Shown here: positions 1-6,438 of the stretch, one piece after another | How positions within the stretch are numbered: position 1 is the stretch's first letter | Layout: the number at the start of each line of letters is the position of its first letter | The notes under the pieces: model-generated | Seen by the model: the letters and a program-made list of their open reading frames with translations, nothing else | Told to the model about the DNA's origin: nothing | Database searches by the model: none | Position numbers and translations under genes: made by a program | NCBI GenBank assembly: GCA_028293055.1 | Contig: JAQGLD010000540.1 | Coordinates: forward strand, 1 to 9,224 | Source of the DNA: Alphaproteobacteria bacterium | GTDB taxonomy: Bacteria > Pseudomonadota > Alphaproteobacteria > Sphingomonadales > Sphingomonadaceae | DNA: 9,224 nucleotides | Reading direction: 5' to 3'

Positions 1-30
1 CGGGCGGGCGGCGCGCCTGCTCCCCCACAA

Positions 31-2598
31 TCAGGGCACGAACGAGTCCGCGGTGATGCCGGGCGCGCCCGCATTCACGTTGATTACCAAATCGGCGATC
101 CCGTCGCCGTTGGCATCGCCCTGGACCACCCAATGGCCTGCGGTCTGCTCGAACGCCCTGAGCTCGCCGGCATGATGACCGAAGGCGGCGCTGCCGATGA
201 AGTTGAACAGGCCGGGTATGGCCGAAAGGTCGATCTTGTCGCCGACGCTGAGGTCGATCGTATCGGTATGGGCCGCAGTCGAATCGTCGACCGTCCGGTA
301 GACATAGGTGTCGGCACCGTCGCCGCCCGACATCGAATCGGCGCCGAGGCCGCCGTAGAGGAAGTCGTTGAGATGGCCTCCGAGGATCGAATCGTCACCG
401 GCGCCGCCCATCACCTTGAAGCTGCCATTGGTCTCGGCGCGGCCGTCGAAGGTCAGGCTTTCATCGGCGCCGAGCGAGGTCGCGATGATCTGCAACTGCT
501 TGCCGGCGGCGACATTGCCGTCCGCCATGGTGAAATCATAATCATAGCCTCCGGGGACGACCGTGCCGCCATAGGCATTGCTGTGGCCGGTCAGCGCGAC
601 GACGAGCTCGATATTGCTGAAGGCATTGTTGTCGAACACGATTCGGTTGCCGCCGCTATAATCCCCGCGGAAGGCGAGTGAGTCGGTGCCAGCGCCTCCG
701 TCGACATGGTCGTGGGTGCCGTACGGGTTGCCGCCGTAGAAGAAGCCGTCGTCGCCCTTGCCGCCCGAAAGCACGTTGAGCCCTTTTCCGGCGAACATCC
801 GGAACGATCCGTCGCGCTCGTCCGAGCCGTCGAAGATCAGGGTCTCGCCGACCTGCAAGCCGGATCCGACCACCGTGAACACCGTCCCCGGGGCGACCAG
901 CGAATTGGGTGCGTGGATATTGTAGAAAAAGGTCTGATCGAGCACCGGAGCGGCGAGGCTTGCCGAGAGGGACGGCCCGTCCACGGGTTCGCGCCCGTGC
1001 AGGAAGTCGAAGCTCGGATCGAAGCCCGAAGCGACCAGCAGCACTTCGAAATTGGTCACCCGCGCAAGATTGGCATGGAAATAATTGCCCTGCAGCACGA
1101 ACGTGTCGGTTCCGCTGCCGCCGTCGGCATTATCGAAATGGCTGATCATCGGCGCGAATTCGCTGCTCGCGGCGAAGGCGTCGCTTGCCCCGGCGCTGTC
1201 GCCGCCCGGGGGCGAATCGCCGCCCGGAGGGGTCTCGCCGCCGGGAGGGGTGTCGCCACCCGGAGGCGTGTCGCCGCCCGCGGCATGCTGATTGAAATAA
1301 GCGCCGAAATAGACGCCGTCATTGCCGTCGCCGCCCGATGCGGTGTCGATTCCGCCGCGGGTGTAGATCAGGTCGTTGCCGGGCCCGCCGTCGAGCAGAT
1401 CGTCGTTCCATCCGCCGATGATCCGGTCGTCGCCGTCGACTCCGTAGATGACCAGCTGGCCGGTCGTACTGTCCGCGGCGTCGAGAAGATCCGGGCCGGG
1501 CGACCCGCCGACCACAAGGGTCTCGTCGCTTTGATTGTCCAGCGCGGCATTGTCATGGCCGTTGACGACGACGTTCTGGACCGAGACGTTGGACCAGATC
1601 GAATCCTCCTGCCCGTCGGTGCCGAGCCGGTAGCCGGTGGTGGTGCCGTCGATGATTCCGTTGCTGATCACGACATTGCCGAACATCGTTGCCCCCTCCG
1701 ACGCGCCTTCCGGAGCGGCGCTGAGAACGGTGTCCGACTTGCCCTCGGCGCGCAGGCTGATCCCGGCGCCGTCCGAATCGGGTGAGCCGCTCGAGCCGAC
1801 ATCGTGCATGACGAAGCCGCTGATCAGGATATTGTCGAAGACCCCGCCCGGAATGTTGATATCGATGCCCGTGCCATGCTGGCCGACCTCCCAGCCTGGT
1901 CCGAAGGCCGGGCCCTGGCCGAACTCGCCGACATTGGTCATCACAAGGTTGAGCAATTGCGCGTTGCTCAGGGATTCGGTCTGGATGCCCTTGAACGTGA
2001 TATTGGTGAAGTGGACTCCGTCGATGACTACGTCGTCGAATCCGCCGCCTTCGGAGATGATGGACGCCGCTCGCGCGAGCCCAGCCTCAGGCGGGGGGAT
2101 CGGTGCGCCGGACCCGCCGGGGATATTGATGCCGATATAGGAATCGGTGATCGAGCCGCCATACATCCGGAAGCCGCTGACATTGCTGTCGGTATCCTCG
2201 CTGACGCCGTAGACCGTATCCTTGATGTCCACATCCTGCAGCGTCAGATGGTCGGCTCCGTCGTCGACTATGATTCCGTAGGTGAAGGATGAGACGTTGA
2301 GGTTGGTCAGGGTCACCCCGCTCGTCTCGACCGAGATTCCGATCGCATTCGGTCCGTTGGTGTAGTCGTTCGCGGTCTCGAGCCACTGGGCGACGCTGGT
2401 ATTGAGCGGGATGCCGTTGGCGGCGCGGAAGCCGCCGACGATGTCGACCTGGCCCTGGCCCTCGATCGTCACCGCCTTGCCGACGCTGAAGGCTTCGTAG
2501 GTGCCCGCCATGACGAGGATGTGATCACCGTCGCTCGCCGCATCGATCGCGTCCTGAATGGTCGCGAATCCGCCAAGCCCTACTACGAGGTCCGTCAT
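31..2598 (-). CDS. Parallel beta-helix / RTX calcium-binding protein, probable type I secretion substrate
   Basis: An 855-residue protein with no Sec signal peptide. Residues 1-350 resemble a right-handed parallel beta-helix: the start (GGFATIQDAIDAASDGD, then AGTY) is the usual opening of pectate-lyase-fold proteins, followed by repeated N- and G-rich turns. Glycine- and aspartate-rich RTX nonapeptides (GGxGxD type) lie at about 386-431, 604-650 and 729-765; in the family these bind calcium outside the cell. A PPGGD(T/S/E) linker sits at 441-467. Residues 766-855 match a serralysin (peptidase M10) C-terminal domain, with an EF-hand-like DANGDGIAD loop at 828-836 and a hydrophobic C-terminus, which suggests an uncleaved type I secretion signal. 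No zinc-protease HExxH motif was seen. The start is supported by AAGGGAG nine bases upstream. No ABC exporter, membrane-fusion or TolC gene is present in the window. The activity is unknown: polysaccharide binding, lyase or adhesin roles are all possible. Confidence 0.9.
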   Translation of the reverse strand: MTDLVVGLGGFATIQDAIDAASDGDHILVMAGTYEAFSVGKAVTIEGQGQVDIVGGFRAANGIPLNTSVAQWLETANDYTNGPNAIGISVETSGVTLTNLNVSSFTYGIIVDDGADHLTLQDVDIKDTVYGVSEDTDSNVSGFRMYGGSITDSYIGINIPGGSGAPIPPPEAGLARAASIISEGGGFDDVVIDGVHFTNITFKGIQTESLSNAQLLNLVMTNVGEFGQGPAFGPGWEVGQHGTGIDINIPGGVFDNILISGFVMHDVGSSGSPDSDGAGISLRAEGKSDTVLSAAPEGASEGATMFGNVVISNGIIDGTTTGYRLGTDGQEDSIWSNVSVQNVVVNGHDNAALDNQSDETLVVGGSPGPDLLDAADSTTGQLVIYGVDGDDRIIGGWNDDLLDGGPGNDLIYTRGGIDTASGGDGNDGVYFGAYFNQHAAGGDTPPGGDTPPGGETPPGGDSPPGGDSAGASDAFAASSEFAPMISHFDNADGGSGTDTFVLQGNYFHANLARVTNFEVLLVASGFDPSFDFLHGREPVDGPSLSASLAAPVLDQTFFYNIHAPNSLVAPGTVFTVVGSGLQVGETLIFDGSDERDGSFRMFAGKGLNVLSGGKGDDGFFYGGNPYGTHDHVDGGAGTDSLAFRGDYSGGNRIVFDNNAFSNIELVVALTGHSNAYGGTVVPGGYDYDFTMADGNVAAGKQLQIIATSLGADESLTFDGRAETNGSFKVMGGAGDDSILGGHLNDFLYGGLGADSMSGGDGADTYVYRTVDDSTAAHTDTIDLSVGDKIDLSAIPGLFNFIGSAAFGHHAGELRAFEQTAGHWVVQGDANGDGIADLVINVNAGAPGITADSFVP
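1198..1278 (-). repeat. 18-bp tandem repeat encoding a PPGGD(T/S/E) linker
   Basis: About 4.5 copies of an 18-bp unit lie in frame in the RTX gene and encode residues 441-467, with GGDT, GGDT, GGET, GGDS and GGDS separated by PP. The copies differ at synonymous and a few non-synonymous positions, so the array is not freshly expanded. It separates the first RTX block from the downstream duplicated modules and is probably a flexible extracellular linker. Because the unit is a multiple of three, copy-number change would keep the frame. Confidence 0.85.
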
Positions 2599-2607
2599 GT
2601 CCCGAAA

Positions 2608-2614
2608 CTCCCTT
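2608..2614 (-). promoter_or_regulatory. Ribosome binding site of the RTX gene
   Basis: Read on the minus strand this is AAGGGAG, nine bases before the ATG at 2598. It is a good Shine-Dalgarno match and supports the chosen start. Confidence 0.6.
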
Positions 2615-2636
2615 GCATTTCCCCACCTGCCGAGAC

Positions 2637-2649
2637 CCGCGATTCGCGG
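2637..2649. promoter_or_regulatory. Short palindrome upstream of the RTX gene (possible operator)
   Basis: CCGCGA-T-TCGCGG is a perfect inverted repeat with 6-bp arms and a one-base centre. It lies about 40 bases before the RTX start codon and just downstream of the TATACT hexamer, which is where a repressor site could sit. Arms this short can occur by chance in GC-rich DNA. Confidence 0.3.
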
Positions 2650-2866
2650 TCCGACAGTATATTCGGAGGCTGTACCCGCTACTTAGGGGAGTCAACTTGG
2701 TTTCGGCCCGAGCCTGTGCGAATTTGGATTGTCTTGGCCTCGTTCCGCCCGGCCGGTAGCGCTCATCCGAGCGATCGAATCTCCGCATTTGTTGGCAAGT
2801 CGCTGCGTTCGACGGGGCCGAACTTTCGAACCTGCCAATGAAAAGACTTTGTTAACATCGATTTAG

Positions 2867-2892
2867 GTTGCGTGGCGGCGAATGTACGCAAC
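2867..2892. repeat. Inverted repeat GTTGCGT-N12-ACGCAAC
   Basis: Perfect 7-bp arms separated by 12 bases lie about 125 bases upstream of the ispG start. It could be a protein-binding site or an RNA hairpin in the ispG leader. It is not followed by a T-run, so it is not a typical terminator. Confidence 0.35.
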
Positions 2893-3010
2893 AGCGGTCA
2901 AGCTCACCGGACATGGATTGGCAATGCACCGTTGCTGCGTCGATCGGCTGGGGAGGCTCTCCCTGCCCGTGCGCTTTGGCTTTCGCCTGAGCGCGTTAGC
3001 GACTATATAA
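2882..3010 (+). other. Candidate 42-codon leader ORF just upstream of ispG
   Basis: An ATG at 2882 opens a 42-codon frame that ends at TAA 3008-3010, five bases before the ispG ATG and in a different frame. An internal ATG at 2924 would give 28 residues beginning MHRCC. The peptide is basic and contains a Cys-Cys pair. Neither start has a strong Shine-Dalgarno sequence. Short open frames are common by chance in GC-rich DNA, so this is a candidate only and not a called gene. Confidence 0.2.
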
Positions 3011-3015
3011 GGGCC

Positions 3016-4140
3016 ATGTCCCTTCGGCCCTGGCGCGATATCGCGCGTCGCCCTTCCCGCCAGATCATGGTCGGCAATGTGCCGGTCGGCGGCGACTCGC
3101 CGGTGACGGTTCAGACGATGACCAACACGCTGACCGCCGATGCGAGGGCGACTATCGACCAGATCCGCCGATGCGAGGAGGCGGGGGCCGACATCGTCCG
3201 GGTCTCGTGCCCCGATGTGGAATCGACCGCGGCCTTGCGCCAGATCGTCCGCGCGGCTCGCGTCCCGATCGTCGCCGACATCCATTTCCACTACAAGCGC
3301 GCGCTCGAGGCGGCTGACGCCGGCGCCGCGTGCCTGCGCATCAACCCGGGCAATATCGGCTCGGCCGAGCGGGTCCGCGAGGTGGTCAATGCGGCCAAGG
3401 CCAATGGCTGCGCGATCCGCATCGGGGTCAATGCCGGCTGCCTCGAACGCGATCTGCTCGAAAAATATGGCGAGCCCTGCCCGGAGGCGCTGGTCGAAAG
3501 CGCGCTCGACCATATCCGGCTGCTCGAGGACCATGATTTCCGCGAATATAAGGTCGCGGTGAAGGCCTCCGACGTGTTCCTGGCGGTCGCCGCCTATCAG
3601 CAGCTCGCCGAAGCGGTCGATTGCCCGCTCCATCTCGGGATCACCGAGGCCGGTGGGCTGCGCGGCGGCACGGTCAAGTCGGCGATCGGGATCGGCTCGC
3701 TGCTCTGGTTCGGAATCGGCGACACCATCCGGGTCTCGCTTTCCGCCGAGCCCGAGGAGGAAGTGCGCGCCGGCTTCGAGATCCTCAAATCGCTCGGGAT
3801 CCGCAACCGCGGAGTCCGGGTCGTCTCCTGCCCCTCCTGCGCGCGCCAGGGTTTCGACGTGATTCGCACCGTCGAGACGCTCGAGGAGCGCCTCTCCCAT
3901 ATCCGCACGCCGATGTCGCTGTCGGTGCTCGGCTGCGTCGTCAACGGACCGGGCGAGGCGCGCGAGACCGACATCGGAATCACCGGCGGCGGCAACGGCA
4001 AGCATATGGTCTATTTGTCGGGAGTCACCGACCACCATGTCCTCGACGAAGGGATGGTCGACCATATCGTCCGCCTGGTCGAGGCCAAGGCCGCCGAAAT
4101 CGAGGCCGGCGAGGCTGCGCTGGCGACCGCCGCCGAATGA
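3016..4140 (+). CDS. ispG: 4-hydroxy-3-methylbut-2-en-1-yl diphosphate synthase (IspG/GcpE)
   Basis: A 374-residue cytosolic [4Fe-4S] enzyme of the MEP isoprenoid pathway. It converts MEcPP to HMBPP by two-electron reduction, with flavodoxin or ferredoxin as the usual donor. The protein is collinear with E. coli IspG (372 residues): VGNVP and QTMTNT near the N-terminus, [42 protein letters not shown] and KSAIGIG in the TIM-barrel part, and the cluster domain at the end. The cluster ligands are Cys272 and Cys275 (CPSC), Cys307 (GCVVNGPGE) and Glu314, matching E. coli 270, 273, 305 and 312 with a constant offset of two. The same frame extends upstream to a GTG at 2872, but those 48 codons lack family similarity, so the ATG at 3016 is chosen. 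AAGGG lies only two bases before this ATG, an unusually close spacing. The last bases overlap the next gene. Confidence 0.97.
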   Translation: MSLRPWRDIARRPSRQIMVGNVPVGGDSPVTVQTMTNTLTADARATIDQIRRCEEAGADIVRVSCPDVESTAALRQIVRAARVPIVADIHFHYKRALEAADAGAACLRINPGNIGSAERVREVVNAAKANGCAIRIGVNAGCLERDLLEKYGEPCPEALVESALDHIRLLEDHDFREYKVAVKASDVFLAVAAYQQLAEAVDCPLHLGITEAGGLRGGTVKSAIGIGSLLWFGIGDTIRVSLSAEPEEEVRAGFEILKSLGIRNRGVRVVSCPSCARQGFDVIRTVETLEERLSHIRTPMSLSVLGCVVNGPGEARETDIGITGGGNGKHMVYLSGVTDHHVLDEGMVDHIVRLVEAKAAEIEAGEAALATAAE

Positions 4141-4778
4141 GCCACGATTGCTGCCACGGCAAGCTGCACGAGCTGGAACGGATCGCGCTCCACAAGGACA
4201 TACGCCGAGTCCTGATCGTCGTCCTCCTGCTCAACGCCCTGATGTTCGTCGTCGAGTTCGGCGCCGGGCTGATCGCCCAGTCCGCTTCGCTGATGGCGGA
4301 TTCGATCGACATGCTCGGCGACGCTGCGGTCTACGGGCTGAGCCTGTTCGCGCTCAATCGCAGCCTGCGCTGGCGGGCGGGCTCGGCGCTGATCAAGGGC
4401 GGCTTCATCCTCTTTCTCGGCCTCGGCGTGCTCGCGGAAATCGCGGCCAAGATCGCCTGGGGCGTTCCACCGGCCTCTTCGATCATGCTGCTGGTCGGCT
4501 CGATGGCGCTGGTCGCCAATCTGTCCTGCGTCGCCTTGCTCTGGCCCTATCGGGCGCACGATGTGAATCTGTCGAGCACCTTCGCGTGCTCGCGAAACGA
4601 CGTGATGGCGAATATCGGAGTGCTCGTCGCAGCCTGGCTGGTCTCGATTACCGCATCGCCCTGGCCCGACATCCTGGTCGCAATCGCCATCGCTGCCCTG
4701 TTCGTCCGATCCTCGATCAAGGTGATCGGCGAGGCCTGGCCGCAATATCGAATTGCGGGGCTGCGTACCGCGGCGTGA
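4137..4778 (+). CDS. Cation diffusion facilitator (CDF)-type cation transporter, short form
   Basis: A 213-residue inner-membrane protein with about six predicted helices (roughly 23-45, 51-74, 86-106, 114-136, 152-172, 176-192). [13 protein letters not shown] in helix 2 is the CDF metal-site signature, with Asp58 and Asp62 in a DxxxD arrangement. The helix-5 counterpart reads CSRND (Cys151, Asp155) in place of the usual HxxxD. The N-terminus ([11 protein letters not shown]) is rich in Cys and His and could bind metal. The cytoplasmic C-terminal domain of typical CDFs (about 300 residues) is absent, so this is a membrane-domain-only form. The family exports Zn, Co, Cd, Fe or Mn by proton antiport; the metal here cannot be read from sequence. 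The ATG overlaps the ispG stop (ATGA), implying translational coupling. The start is favoured by this overlap and by the metal-rich N-terminus. Confidence 0.88.
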   Translation: MSHDCCHGKLHELERIALHKDIRRVLIVVLLLNALMFVVEFGAGLIAQSASLMADSIDMLGDAAVYGLSLFALNRSLRWRAGSALIKGGFILFLGLGVLAEIAAKIAWGVPPASSIMLLVGSMALVANLSCVALLWPYRAHDVNLSSTFACSRNDVMANIGVLVAAWLVSITASPWPDILVAIAIAALFVRSSIKVIGEAWPQYRIAGLRTAA

Positions 4779-4801
4779 TCGGCGGGGTGTTTTAGCCGAT
4801 C
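4777..4801 (+). terminator. Hairpin overlapping the cation transporter stop codon
   Basis: GATCGGC and GCCGATC form a perfect 7-bp stem around an 11-base loop. The stem begins inside the TGA stop codon. Only GTTCACCC follows, with no T-run, so this is an atypical terminator at best. It could instead stabilise the 3' end of the ispG-transporter transcript. Confidence 0.35.
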
Positions 4802-4829
4802 GTTCACCCTTGCCTGCTAGTTCGGCCGC

Positions 4830-5360
4830 ATGGGAAAGCCGTTGCTGATGATGATCCTGGCCGGCGGGCTGATCGGGCTGATGCTGCCGTCGGGCAAGTC
4901 GCACCCGGCCGGCCCGAGCCCGATCGATCCGCGCGGGGTCATCCCTTCCTACCATATCGGCACCGCCCCGGGCGGCGGCGGGAACAGCAGGGCCCCTGGC
5001 GGCGAGACCCGGCTCGAGAGAATGGGCAACGGCCATTTCTATGCCGACGCTTCGGTCAACGGCCAGCCGGTCCACCTGGTCGTCGACACCGGCGCCAGCA
5101 CGGTGGCGCTGACCGTCGCCGACGCGCAGCGCATCGGCATCCCCTTCTCGGAGGGGGATTTCGATGTCATCGGAAGCGGCGCTTCCGGCCCGGTGCGCGG
5201 CAAGCTGATCAGTCTCGACAGCGTCGATGTCGACGGCAAGGACGTCCGCAATGTCCGCGGCGCGATCCTCGAGGGCCTCGACGTTTCGCTGCTCGGCCAA
5301 TCCTATCTGTCGCAGATCGGCGGCGTCCAGATGAGCGGCGACCAGATGGTGCTTCGCTAA
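4830..5360 (+). CDS. Retropepsin-like aspartic protease, membrane-anchored (TIGR02281/clan AA type)
   Basis: A 176-residue protein. Residues 5-20 are hydrophobic and form a signal anchor, followed by a Pro/Gly-rich linker (about 21-60) and a single retropepsin-like domain. The catalytic motif is VVDTGAS with Asp86, preceded by the flap-side strand HFYADASVNGQPVHL. The second hydrophobic-hydrophobic-Gly element is LLGQSYL near 155-161, the usual position for this family. Such proteins act as homodimers, each subunit supplying one Asp. The predicted location is the periplasmic face of the inner membrane; the substrates are unknown. The gene starts 51 bases after the cation transporter, beyond a hairpin, with no clear Shine-Dalgarno sequence, so it may or may not share the upstream transcript. 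The ATG at 4830 is chosen because it places the hydrophobic segment at the N-terminus. Confidence 0.88.
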   Translation: MGKPLLMMILAGGLIGLMLPSGKSHPAGPSPIDPRGVIPSYHIGTAPGGGGNSRAPGGETRLERMGNGHFYADASVNGQPVHLVVDTGASTVALTVADAQRIGIPFSEGDFDVIGSGASGPVRGKLISLDSVDVDGKDVRNVRGAILEGLDVSLLGQSYLSQIGGVQMSGDQMVLR

Positions 5361-5369
5361 TTCCTCCAT

Positions 5370-5393
5370 TCATCCCGGCGAAGGCCGGGGTGA
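5370..5393. repeat. Intergenic palindromic repeat (sphingomonad-type), copy 1
   Basis: TCATCCCGGC and GCCGGGGTGA pair into a 10-bp stem (one T-G wobble) around a GAAG loop. The 17-base core at 5374-5390 is identical to 6337-6353 in this window. Elements with this core are scattered between genes in sphingomonads and other alphaproteobacteria; that statement is from general knowledge and was not searched. It lies ten bases after the protease stop and may act as a transcript-end hairpin. Confidence 0.75.
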
Positions 5394-5412
5394 CGTCCAT
5401 GCCGACCCCGGC
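5384..5412. repeat. Alternative inverted repeat sharing an arm with copy 1
   Basis: GCCGGGGT at 5384-5391 is the exact reverse complement of ACCCCGGC at 5405-5412, with 13 bases between. It uses the right arm of the 5370-5393 hairpin, so the two structures exclude each other. The right arm lies 12 bases before the EamA start codon. It may simply be the degenerate second half of the repeat element. Confidence 0.45.
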
Positions 5413-5424
5413 TAATCGCTTTCC

Positions 5425-6327
5425 ATGCCCGGCCGCGCCTCAGCCTCGATCGTCATTCCATTCGCGGTGGCGACTGCCGGGATCTTCACCTTCTCGCTGA
5501 TGGATGCGGCGATGAAGGGGCTGAGCCTCGCGATCGGCGCCTACAATGCCCTGCTCTGGCGCACCCTCGCCGGGGCGCTGTTCGGCGGCGCCGTGTACCT
5601 CGCTCGGCGCATGCCATGGCCGGGACCGGCGGCGATGCGGATGCATGTGCTGCGCGGATCGCTCTCTTCGGCGATGGCGATAGCATTCTTCTGGGGCCTT
5701 GCCCGAATCCCGCTCGCCCAGGGCGTCGCGCTCGCCTTCATCGCCCCGCTCATTGCCCTCTACCTCGCCGCTTTGTTGCTCGGCGAGCGGATCGAAAGGC
5801 GGGCGATCCTCGCGTCCCTGCTCGGTTTCGGCGGCGTGCTGGTCATCTTCGCCGGCCAGGCCGAAGCCAGGCTCGGGCCCGAAGCGCTGCGCGGCGCGCT
5901 CGCAATCCTCGCCTCGGCCTGCCTCTACGCCTACAATATCATCCTGATGCGCAAGCAGGCCCTGGTCGCCGGGCCGATCGAGATCGCCTTCTTCATGAGC
6001 CTGATCATGAGCGCGTGGTTCGCGCTGGCCGCGCCCTGGCTCGCCGAATGGCCGGCGCGCCAGCACCTTCTGCCGATCGGAGCCGCGGCCCTGCTCGCCT
6101 TCGCATCCTTGATGCTGCTGTCCTGGGCCTATGCGCGCGCCGAGGCGCAGCATCTCGCGCCGGTCGAATATAGCGCCTTCATCTGGGCGAGCCTGCTCGG
6201 GCTAGTCATCTTCCACGAACCGGTGCGCCCGCTCACCCTGGCCGGCGCGCTGCTCATCGTCGCCGGCTGCTACCTCGCCGTGCGCCGCGGGCGGGCGCCG
6301 ATGGCGGATATAGAAGCTGCGATCTGA
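5425..6327 (+). CDS. EamA-family drug/metabolite transporter (DMT superfamily)
   Basis: A 300-residue inner-membrane protein with ten predicted helices arranged as two EamA repeats (about 10-143 and 153-288). Typical family features are ALLWRTLAGA in the first half, ALLLGERI at the end of helix 4 (about 116-123), ACLYAYNIILMRK at the start of the second repeat, and VIFHEPVRPLTLAGALLIVAG at the end (about 261-281). The length is normal for the family. DMT proteins export metabolites, amino acids or toxic compounds, and the substrate cannot be predicted here. The ATG at 5425 gives a sensible N-terminus directly before helix 1, but no strong Shine-Dalgarno sequence is seen, and the repeat element occupies the whole short upstream gap. 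Downstream, the gene converges on the DUF1345 gene with another repeat between them. Confidence 0.93.
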   Translation: MPGRASASIVIPFAVATAGIFTFSLMDAAMKGLSLAIGAYNALLWRTLAGALFGGAVYLARRMPWPGPAAMRMHVLRGSLSSAMAIAFFWGLARIPLAQGVALAFIAPLIALYLAALLLGERIERRAILASLLGFGGVLVIFAGQAEARLGPEALRGALAILASACLYAYNIILMRKQALVAGPIEIAFFMSLIMSAWFALAAPWLAEWPARQHLLPIGAAALLAFASLMLLSWAYARAEAQHLAPVEYSAFIWASLLGLVIFHEPVRPLTLAGALLIVAGCYLAVRRGRAPMADIEAAI

Positions 6328-6336
6328 ATCATGTTG

Positions 6337-6410
6337 CCCGGCGAAGGCCGGGGCCCAACACTTGCCTGCGGCCGCGGAGATGCTCGCACTGGATCCCGGC
6401 TTTCGCCGGG
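6337..6410. repeat. Paired intergenic palindromic repeat, copies 2 and 3 in inverted orientation
   Basis: Copy 2 (6337-6352) is CCCGGC-GAAG-GCCGGG. Copy 3 (6395-6410) is CCCGGC-TTTC-GCCGGG, nearly the reverse complement of copy 2. They are separated by 42 bases. Each can fold alone, or the two can pair into one long hairpin. Bases flanking both cores are also related (GGGCCCA against the reverse complement of TGGATCC). The element fills the gap between two convergent genes, where a bidirectional transcript end is expected. Confidence 0.75.
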
Positions 6411-6438
6411 ACACGGGTCATGCGCTCGCGCGCACGCC

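Larger units (their letters stand above)
2599..3015. other. 417-bp divergent intergenic region between the RTX gene and ispG
   Basis: No convincing conserved gene is visible here. The region must hold the promoters of both flanking genes. On the minus strand there is a TATACT -10-like hexamer at 2656-2661 and a TTGACT at 2690-2695, but the 28-base gap between them is too long for one sigma-70 promoter. Also present are a 13-base palindrome (2637-2649), a 7-bp-arm inverted repeat (2867-2892) and a short candidate ORF (2882-3010). The stretch around 2840-2865 is more AT-rich than its surroundings and is a plausible place for the ispG promoter, although no clean -35/-10 pair was found. Confidence 0.6.

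Noticed and set aside
1..30. Possible terminator after the RTX gene
   Set aside because: Only 30 bases are visible past the stop. GGCGCGCC is a palindrome, but no stem plus T-run can be shown before the window ends.
706..1785. A 359-codon open frame on the plus strand, antisense to the RTX gene
   Set aside because: It lies wholly opposite a well-supported gene, has low-complexity Ala/Arg/Val/Asp composition and shows no domain. Long antisense frames are expected opposite GC-rich genes.
2656..2695. TTGACT and TATACT as one sigma-70 promoter for the RTX gene
   Set aside because: The spacer is 28 bases, far from the usual 16-18. At most one hexamer belongs to a real promoter.
2976..3009. TTGGCT with TATATA as the ispG promoter
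   Set aside because: The spacer is about 22 bases and TATATA lies only six bases before the ATG, which would leave no leader. It is more likely chance plus the end of a short ORF.
2872..3015. A 48-residue N-terminal extension of IspG from a GTG
   Set aside because: The extension has no family counterpart; alignment with E. coli IspG begins at the ATG at 3016.
2863..4065. A 400-codon minus-strand frame opposite ispG
   Set aside because: It is Arg/Asp/Ala-rich shadow coding with no recognisable motif, directly opposite a gene with intact catalytic ligands.
4011..5369. A 452-codon minus-strand frame opposite the CDF and protease genes
   Set aside because: Its composition (Asp, Arg, Gln, His rich) is a codon-bias mirror image, and it spans two genuine genes and the gap between them.
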